From NCBI GenBank assembly GCA_037134755.1, contig JBAXLO010000276.1, positions 1-5,300 of the forward strand: DNA of 5,300 nucleotides, written 5' to 3'. This stretch comes from JBAXLO01 sp037134755 (lineage in GTDB: Bacteria > Bacteroidota > Bacteroidia > Bacteroidales > JACABE01). Under the pieces are notes generated by a model. It saw nothing but the letters and a program-made list of their open reading frames with translations, did no database searches and was not told the DNA's origin. Position numbers and translations under genes: made by a program. Positions 1 through 5,300 of this stretch are shown here, piece after piece (the stretch's first letter is position 1; each line of letters starts with the position of its first letter).

Positions 1-705
1 ATCATTTCCTAAACTAAACTTAAAACTACATTCACATACAGATACATCATCTACATAAACATAAGTTACACCTATTTTACCTATAGGCCAACTAATAACA
101 TTATCAAAGTTGCCGATTGTTAAATATTGTTCTCCACCATTAGAATTAAAGCTGTTTGCTATTTTAAACCAACTAACAGTATCTATATTAAAAATATCAT
201 TTTGAACTCTAATACCACTACTTAAAAATGGGACTATACTATCTTGAACCGAATCTTTTGTAAAAAGCATACCTATTGAGTCTAATAAAACATAATTATC
301 ATTTACAAATGAGCCTTCTGCAAGTGTGATATAGAAATTAGTGCAATATCTTTTATTTGCAATTAACGAATCACTTAATTTTGTTTTTATTGCCTCTCTA
401 TAATTATTAATCCATGTATTTGAATATACACCAAACCCAGCATAAGCAACACCGCTATGTGCATATTGAAATCCAAACGCATTTGATGGAATAGCAAGTT
501 GTGGAATTGTTGCGCAAGAATTAAAATACTCAGTACTATAACCCCACCAATATTTACATTTATATAATTCATTAGTAGCATCAGGGCAAGTATAATATTC
601 TTCAAAAGAAGGATTATGAACTAGGTTAGTTCCAATAATCTGCCCTTTGGAATTAATACCAAATAAAAGAAGATATAATACTAATATGTTTTTAAAGTAC
701 TTCAT
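1..705 (-). CDS. Secreted protein with signal peptide and N-terminal jelly-roll-like domain (3' partial)
   Basis: An ATG at 703-705 opens a frame of 235 codons with no stop to the left edge, so the 3' end is missing. The protein begins MKYFKNILVLYLLLFGINSK. This is a clear Sec signal peptide: Lys at 2 and 5, hydrophobic core 7-17, likely cleavage after Gly21 (SKG/Q). The mature part starts NLVHNPSFEEY at 27-37 and continues with WW (53-54), EYFNSC (59-64), HSGVAYAGFG (83-92) and NYREAIKTKL (101-110). It then has YLTIGNF (194-200) and YVYVDDVSVCEC (215-226). This is the jelly-roll-like N-terminal module common in Bacteroidota exported proteins, and it resembles residues 380-593 of the protein encoded upstream. 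The last residues, FSLGND, resemble the start of the Ig-like repeats that precede C-terminal sorting domains in gliding-motility-associated proteins, so a T9SS tail beyond the edge is likely but unseen. The start lies 60 bases after the upstream stop. There is no clear Shine-Dalgarno sequence, which is usual in this phylum. The ligand is unknown. Confidence 0.9.
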   Translation of the reverse strand, partial: MKYFKNILVLYLLLFGINSKGQIIGTNLVHNPSFEEYYTCPDATNELYKCKYWWGYSTEYFNSCATIPQLAIPSNAFGFQYAHSGVAYAGFGVYSNTWINNYREAIKTKLSDSLIANKRYCTNFYITLAEGSFVNDNYVLLDSIGMLFTKDSVQDSIVPFLSSGIRVQNDIFNIDTVSWFKIANSFNSNGGEQYLTIGNFDNVISWPIGKIGVTYVYVDDVSVCECSFKFSLGND

Positions 706-713
706 ATTGGATA

Positions 714-721
714 CAAAAATA
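714..721 (-). promoter_or_regulatory. Possible Bacteroidota -7 promoter element for the downstream gene
   Basis: Read on the minus strand, 721-714 is TATTTTTG, an exact match to the Bacteroidota -7 consensus TAnnTTTG. Only eight bases separate it from the ATG at 705, so a transcript from here would have a leader of only a few bases. No clear TTG -33 element is seen about 19-21 bases upstream, where the terminator stem lies. The match is also made mostly of the terminator's T-tract, so chance is a real alternative. Confidence 0.3.
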
Positions 722-754
722 AGTAAATCCTGTCATATAGACAGGATTTACTTA
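714..754 (-). terminator. Rho-independent terminator of the large secreted-protein gene
   Basis: Positions 720-734 and 740-754 are perfect reverse complements (15 bp) around a 5-base loop, ATATA at 735-739. On the minus strand the stem is followed by TTTTTG (719-714), giving a T-tract. The stem begins 11 bases past the TAA of the large gene, as expected for its terminator. On the plus strand the hairpin is followed by ACAAAAGG, with no T-tract, so it should act only in the minus direction. It lies between two genes in the same direction, so it should separate their transcripts wholly or partly. Confidence 0.85.
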
Positions 755-765
755 CAAAAGGTTGC

Positions 766-3700
766 TTATTTATTTAAAATAATTAATTTGCCTGATGAAA
801 ATTGAACACCATTAATCTTAATTACATAGAAATAGATACCGGATGTTAAACTGCTTACATTGATTATTTGCTTAACAGAAGATTGAGCAATAGTATTTAA
901 TATTAGTTTATTTCCCATAATACTCCAAATCTCAATTATTCCATCATTCAAAATTGGTTGATCAAAAGCAATAGTAATACTTTCCTTTGCTGGATTAGGA
1001 TACACATGCACTGTATTAGGTTTAGCATCCGGCTTAGTATATTGTTGCAATGATTTTTCTTTATAGTTTATATCGTCAGGATTTATATTCAGCATTACAC
1101 ATGCTAAATATACTGCATCTCCATTCGTATATGGATCACTATAAGCTATATTATACAAAGTCCCGCTTTGGTCTTTTGTTAGTTCATAGTTGCCTAATGC
1201 CCATGTATTAAGATATATACTACCAACTAATATCCGATTGTGGTTAACATCATTCGTGTCTGTAATAAGATTCAGTTCATTTTGTGCTGTTACTAAATCA
1301 TTTGTATCTATAGCAGCTAGTGCATTAAAATAATGAGCAGCATCCGAAGATAACATGGTATTATAAAATGCCTGATACACATAATCACTTGTATCACCCA
1401 TATTTATTAGGGAAGAATCGCTTGCTAATTGTTTATAAACGTATTCTCTTTCTGTAGCAATTATCGTATATCCATTAGGAATAGTATCATAGTTAAATTG
1501 GTTTCTTACAATACCACCGATAGCTATTTCACGCATAGCAGCATTTTTTATAATTACATAAGGATTAAAGGATCCTACACTATTTGAACAGCTATCAGGA
1601 GTATCTGCATTTTGAAAAGGACTTATGATATAAAGTGAATAATTACAATATGGATCAGGATCATATACTGAATTTGAGGGTTGGTGAAAATATGTAAAAT
1701 TACTAATTAAACCACCATTAATACTATATAACCTGCATGCAGTACCAGAAGGAAAATAACTATCATACCATATATTATCAGGATTTAACCCCGGTACAGT
1801 TGGCGATTGATATTGAACACCTTGATTGCTTATTTTCGAATTAGTACCAAACTGAATACCATAATAATTATCTTTTAGATTATTGCATTCAAATTGTGTA
1901 CTTGTTAATGTTCCGCTTGTATAGATACCACTGCCCATTTGTGTCATGTTGTTCCCTTGTATAGTAGCACCTTTGCTATAGTCTGTCCATATACCTCGGA
2001 TACTGCTATTCTGATTAATTGTTAAATCAGGGATAGGATAACGGCTAATACTATTGTTTTTAGCTAACAAATTATCGCAATTATGTATTTCAATACCATA
2101 ATATTTAAGTGGAAGATTATATGGATATTGTTGTGAAGAATAATTAGTAATTGTATTATTTTGAACCTTTACACTTTTGCTAAAATTAGAAGTAATATTT
2201 CTCAAAAATATTCCTGTATATTGATTTTGTATCCAATTAGAATCAACCGATAAATGAATAGGATTAGAATTACTATTTAAATTTTGAATACTGATAGCAG
2301 TAAACGGATTTAAAACACCAAGATTTGACTCAGAGATAGAATTTTGGCGTACAATCGAGTTGTCAAGTGTATTTACTAAACTAATACCATATTTGCCATT
2401 AATAAAATTATTATGTTCTAATAAATTTATATAATGATAAGAAAATATACCTGTATTACAACTATCAAAAACATTTTGCTTTTTATCGTCACCACCTACA
2501 ATTAAACCACAGTGTGGTAATGGTGTTGATTGCTGACTAAGTGGAGCTGCATACATTGCATAAATACTACCTTCAATATATGGTGGCAAAATTTGAAAAG
2601 GAGGAGGATTACTACCAATATGTTCTATATGTTTAAATTGGTTATTAAACACATTAATAACCGAATTAAACGCATAAATACCATATTGCATATAACTAAA
2701 AGTATTCTGATAACTTGGCGAACTATAATCACCAATAGTAATATAATGTATACTGTCGCAATAAACACCAACTAATGTTTTTATACCTTGATAAGGTGGC
2801 CAGCCTAATGAAGTAGCTCCGATAAATCTGGTATTTTTAATAGATCCAGAGTAATTTACAGCAAGAGCATTGCTAATTTTAACATTATAGTAGTTCTCCT
2901 TCATATTAGCATCATCTAACTTAATAACTCCCCCATTATTGGATACCAATCCATTGATAGCCCATTGAATTGTTGAACCATTTGTAACTGTCACCTTGGC
3001 TGACGTGTCGTTTACATATACTCCATCCCACATATATTCGCAACCTGCATATAAAATTGAAACTTTATCAATATTAAACTGTACACCCTGAGCAACATTA
3101 ATTTTAGCTTCCGGTCCCATATTAAAAGTATTATGTTCTAAAGTTATATTAGAATCTAGTGTTATTACACCATTAATATTATATGTAGTCCCAGGTACTA
3201 TGTCATGTGGATATAGAATAGTATCGTTGATAGTTTCAATTTTGTCTTTGCCGATACAACAAGGGAAAACAACTATTGTTTTTGACGAAGAGCAACCAAT
3301 ATTGTCACTATATGTAACAGTAACTTCACCTGGATTATCGTATGTTAAATCCGGATAACTGTTCCAGTGAACTGTAATGATATTACTGTCGCCTATATAA
3401 CTTATATCATTTACAACATTCCATATAAAATTAGATGTACCGTTAGGAGAAGATGCCGTATATGTTGTTATAGTATCGCAGTTATTAAAATTACCTGTGA
3501 TAGTTGGTGGAGGATTATTTGGAACAACATGAACTTCATCAATATAATAATAAGCATCTAGAATATTTGGAGGGAATGAACCAAAATACCCAATTGTAAT
3601 ATATTGTATACTGTCAACAGTAGGAGTAAAATTATAACTAATAGATGTCCAGTTATTCGAAGTGTCAGCTATATAAGTGGTATCATGATCTTTCCATATC

Positions 3701-5300
3701 CATGTTTGTGCCGGAATATACGCTATAGTACTAGTAATATTATTCATAGAATCAGTTCCAATATAAGGATTATAGTTGCTTAAATATACACCTATATTAT
3801 TAGTTGGAGTATTTACACCTCCATTAGAAAGTGATACTTTTAAAGATACAGTATATTTATTATCTTTTATTAATGGTTGCTTTAATTTTTGATAAATATA
3901 TTCACTATAATCCCGTTTCCCTTTCCAATGTTTTTTATAATAAATTCCTGCAAATGCTTTATGTTTAAGAGAATGATAATAGTCATTTTGATACCCCCCT
4001 ATAACAATTGGAACAGCAAATCCAAGAGTCCCTGAACCTCCATTAAAATAATCAGGAGTAGCATCATTTACTGATCCCCAAGGACAAGCAAGCCCAATTT
4101 GGGCAGCATTATTTGGATAATATGCACAGGATTCAAAATTTCCATTACAAACTAAATCACAATAATAACCTGGTGTTTGATATAGAGAGCTATCATAATC
4201 ATGACAAATTGTATCATCACAATTTAATATAACAGATTTGTTATTAATATAAAAATTTATAGAAGGTGATAAGTTTAGTTTTGTAAGTTTAATATAATAG
4301 TTATTCCCCACAGTAAGAGTATTTACATACAAACCGTTATGACTTGTATAGCTTGCTGTATCTATAAGCATTAAATTTCCACAATTTCCAGAGTAAATAT
4401 ATATATCTGAAACTGTATCAAAAGTAGATTCTAAACTAGAGACTTGTATAGTTAGATATGGGGTAGTAGCATTATAGATATACCATGCAATAGTATCATT
4501 TGCTGATAATAATTGAATTGCAGTATCCGAGGGAAATAATGCAATTGCACCATTACAGTAACTACTAGTATTTCCTAACAGTGGGCTTGTAGTTAAATAT
4601 TGAGGCGAACCAGTACAATTAGCAGCAAAAACTGAATAATAATATTGTATATTCTGACTAACATTAGTATCTGCAAATACTGTATCAGTTTGATAAGCTA
4701 CTATTGTACCGCTACCAAATGGATTTCCGGCAGTATAGGTAGCTCCTCTTGCAGGTGTTGCTGTAAGAGAAGCGTATGTACTCCTTACTATCAGATAATG
4801 ATCGGCACTTGCTGAAGCTGTAAAAGAGCCATTAATAGTAGTGTTATTTCTTGTTAATATTAGATTGGTAGGTTGGGCTATTGGTATACCACAATTAAGG
4901 CTAACACTGGCAGCAAGTGGAGATGTAGTTAAATAGTTATGCGTGCAATATAATGTATCAGCAGAAAAAATAAAGTAATAATACGTACCTTTATTCAGAT
5001 TTGTATCTATAAAAGAGGTTCCTTGCTGATAAGCTATCACAACACCATTTCCTATTGTATTACCCACAGTGTATAATGTCCCTCTAACAGGTGATGCCCC
5101 TAAAATACCGGACGAACTTCTTACTATCAAATAGTGATCAGCAGTTTCAGAAGCTGAAAAACTACCAATAACTGTACTAAAATAAGGAGTTAATGCTAAA
5201 TTTGTAGGTTGTGTACGTCCTTCTGTAGGATTTATAGTATTTGCGCCCCAATTTGCATTGTTATATGCTATACCAACATCTTGGCTGTCAATATTTCCAT
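766..5300 (-). CDS. Large modular secreted protein with FN3-like repeats, beta-helix and T9SS type A sorting domain (5' partial)
   Basis: This is the last 1,510 codons of a larger gene, ending in TAA at 766-768. The frame stays open to 5300 with no stop, signal peptide or plausible ATG start, so the TTG at 5128-5130 is internal, inside a conserved repeat. Residues are numbered from the first whole codon (5296-5298). Two FN3-like repeats lie at about 30-139 and 142-248. A pre-peptidase-C-like beta domain follows at about 247-354, then a Cys-rich link (C360, C365, C380, C384, C391). A jelly-roll-like domain (380-593) starts with LVCNGNFES and ends with YYYIDEVHV. A PKD/Ig-like domain covers 595-679 and a right-handed beta-helix about 700-1165. 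A mostly helical segment (1245-1426) precedes the T9SS type A tail (1430-1510, with VYPNPAKESI and LTSGIYFYVI). From the family, it should cross the outer membrane by T9SS and be released or anchored on the surface. Adhesion or ligand binding is an inference; no catalytic motif is seen. The domain calls are by eye. Confidence 0.93.
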   Translation of the reverse strand, partial: GNIDSQDVGIAYNNANWGANTINPTEGRTQPTNLALTPYFSTVIGSFSASETADHYLIVRSSSGILGASPVRGTLYTVGNTIGNGVVIAYQQGTSFIDTNLNKGTYYYFIFSADTLYCTHNYLTTSPLAASVSLNCGIPIAQPTNLILTRNNTTINGSFTASASADHYLIVRSTYASLTATPARGATYTAGNPFGSGTIVAYQTDTVFADTNVSQNIQYYYSVFAANCTGSPQYLTTSPLLGNTSSYCNGAIALFPSDTAIQLLSANDTIAWYIYNATTPYLTIQVSSLESTFDTVSDIYIYSGNCGNLMLIDTASYTSHNGLYVNTLTVGNNYYIKLTKLNLSPSINFYINNKSVILNCDDTICHDYDSSLYQTPGYYCDLVCNGNFESCAYYPNNAAQIGLACPWGSVNDATPDYFNGGSGTLGFAVPIVIGGYQNDYYHSLKHKAFAGIYYKKHWKGKRDYSEYIYQKLKQPLIKDNKYTVSLKVSLSNGGVNTPTNNIGVYLSNYNPYIGTDSMNNITSTIAYIPAQTWIWKDHDTTYIADTSNNWTSISYNFTPTVDSIQYITIGYFGSFPPNILDAYYYIDEVHVVPNNPPPTITGNFNNCDTITTYTASSPNGTSNFIWNVVNDISYIGDSNIITVHWNSYPDLTYDNPGEVTVTYSDNIGCSSSKTIVVFPCCIGKDKIETINDTILYPHDIVPGTTYNINGVITLDSNITLEHNTFNMGPEAKINVAQGVQFNIDKVSILYAGCEYMWDGVYVNDTSAKVTVTNGSTIQWAINGLVSNNGGVIKLDDANMKENYYNVKISNALAVNYSGSIKNTRFIGATSLGWPPYQGIKTLVGVYCDSIHYITIGDYSSPSYQNTFSYMQYGIYAFNSVINVFNNQFKHIEHIGSNPPPFQILPPYIEGSIYAMYAAPLSQQSTPLPHCGLIVGGDDKKQNVFDSCNTGIFSYHYINLLEHNNFINGKYGISLVNTLDNSIVRQNSISESNLGVLNPFTAISIQNLNSNSNPIHLSVDSNWIQNQYTGIFLRNITSNFSKSVKVQNNTITNYSSQQYPYNLPLKYYGIEIHNCDNLLAKNNSISRYPIPDLTINQNSSIRGIWTDYSKGATIQGNNMTQMGSGIYTSGTLTSTQFECNNLKDNYYGIQFGTNSKISNQGVQYQSPTVPGLNPDNIWYDSYFPSGTACRLYSINGGLISNFTYFHQPSNSVYDPDPYCNYSLYIISPFQNADTPDSCSNSVGSFNPYVIIKNAAMREIAIGGIVRNQFNYDTIPNGYTIIATEREYVYKQLASDSSLINMGDTSDYVYQAFYNTMLSSDAAHYFNALAAIDTNDLVTAQNELNLITDTNDVNHNRILVGSIYLNTWALGNYELTKDQSGTLYNIAYSDPYTNGDAVYLACVMLNINPDDINYKEKSLQQYTKPDAKPNTVHVYPNPAKESITIAFDQPILNDGIIEIWSIMGNKLILNTIAQSSVKQIINVSSLTSGIYFYVIKINGVQFSSGKLIILNK
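769..1011 (-). other. T9SS type A C-terminal sorting domain coding segment
   Basis: The last 81 residues form a compact beta domain with the signature of the Por secretion tail. They contain VYPNP near the start, then SITIAFD, a central IEIWSIMGNKL segment, and the closing pattern INVSSLTSGIYFYVIKINGV followed by a short basic end (LIILNK). In this family the domain directs export through the type IX machinery. It is normally cleaved by the PorU sortase, often with attachment to A-LPS. This domain is the strongest evidence for the phylum and for the protein's location. Confidence 0.93.
1801..3198 (-). repeat. Region encoding a right-handed parallel beta-helix (degenerate PbH1-like repeats)
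   Basis: Residues of about 700-1165 of the large protein show the repeating Asn-rich rungs of a parallel beta-helix. Examples are ITLEHNTFN, YGIYAFNSVINVFNNQF, INLLEHNNFINGKYGISLVN, TGIFLRN, VKVQNNTITNY, YGIEIHN, LLAKNNSISRY, ATIQGNNM and YYGIQFG. The pattern is a short strand, an Asn ladder, then a G-I-x-hydrophobic strand, roughly every 20-30 residues, as in NosD/pectate-lyase-like folds. The repeats are degenerate at the DNA level. I see no cluster of acidic or basic catalytic residues that would identify a polysaccharide lyase or hydrolase, so a structural or binding role is as likely as an enzymatic one. Confidence 0.75.
4555..5211 (-). repeat. Two tandem FN3-like repeats, period 336 bp (112 codons)
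   Basis: Repeat 1 spans about 5211-4882 and repeat 2 about 4875-4555. Both follow the same plan: QPTNL, then G-S-F-(S/T)-A-S, then ADHYLIVRS, P-(V/A)-RG, TY(T)xGN, G-x-(V/I)-AY, DTN, Q/K-YYY, and YLTTSPL at the end. The DNA is also alike: 5121-5169 and 4785-4833 match at 38 of 49 positions by hand count, exactly 336 bases apart. This pattern is familiar from FN3-like repeats of Bacteroidota secreted proteins, which often occur in longer runs. More copies may lie beyond 5300, although the residues just before repeat 1 (NWGANTINPTEGRT) do not look like the end of another copy. Confidence 0.85.

Noticed and set aside
387..605. Minus-strand open frame of 72 codons with hydrophobic residues
   Set aside because: It starts at TTG and lies in another phase inside the secreted-protein gene at 1-705. 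Its hydrophobicity reflects AT-rich antiphase reading, and it has no recognisable domain.
2530..2775. Plus-strand open frame of 81 codons
   Set aside because: It is antisense to the beta-helix region, with low-complexity composition rich in Ile, Thr and Asn and no family features. It is a shadow of the real gene.
2410..3140. Repeated DNA word attatgttctaa (near 2410 and 3130)
   Set aside because: Both copies encode the LEHN rung motif of the beta-helix, so protein repetition explains them. No regulatory role is suggested.
3367..3561. Plus-strand open frame of 64 codons
   Set aside because: It is antisense to the PKD/jelly-roll-like region, with no domain or ribosome-binding context. Its Cys and Arg runs are antisense artefacts.
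2739..3620. Similar DNA around DSIxYITIG in two places (near 2750 and 3600)
   Set aside because: The match is short, in different domains, and made of common beta-strand codons. It is too short to claim duplication.

Overview
The window comes from an AT-rich genome of the phylum Bacteroidota (Bacteroidetes). The main evidence is a C-terminal sorting domain of the type IX secretion system (T9SS, type A), plus secreted-protein modules typical of that phylum. I cannot place it more finely from sequence alone.

Both genes lie on the minus strand, so transcription runs from position 5300 down to 1. The window is almost entirely coding. Positions 5300 to 766 hold the last 1,510 codons of a very large modular secreted protein whose start lies outside the window. 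Its order from N to C is: two fibronectin-III-like repeats, a pre-peptidase-C-like beta domain, a cysteine-rich link, a jelly-roll-like domain, a PKD/Ig-like domain, a long right-handed beta-helix, an alpha-helical segment, and the T9SS sorting domain. A 60-base gap (706-765) holds a perfect 15-bp hairpin followed by a T-tract, a good rho-independent terminator for this gene.

From 705 to the left edge runs the first 235 codons of a second secreted protein. It has a clear signal peptide and a jelly-roll-like module related to the one inside the large protein. It is open to the window edge. Its last visible residues resemble the start of the Ig-like repeats found in gliding-motility-associated surface proteins.

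The two genes appear to form a tandem pair of exported surface or extracellular proteins, probably for adhesion or for binding carbohydrate or protein. There is no visible catalytic domain, RNA gene, mobile element or CRISPR array. I found no convincing new system. The most useful points are the unreported second gene, the true 5' extension of the large gene, the module shared by the neighbours, and a terminator whose T-tract overlaps a promoter-like motif.
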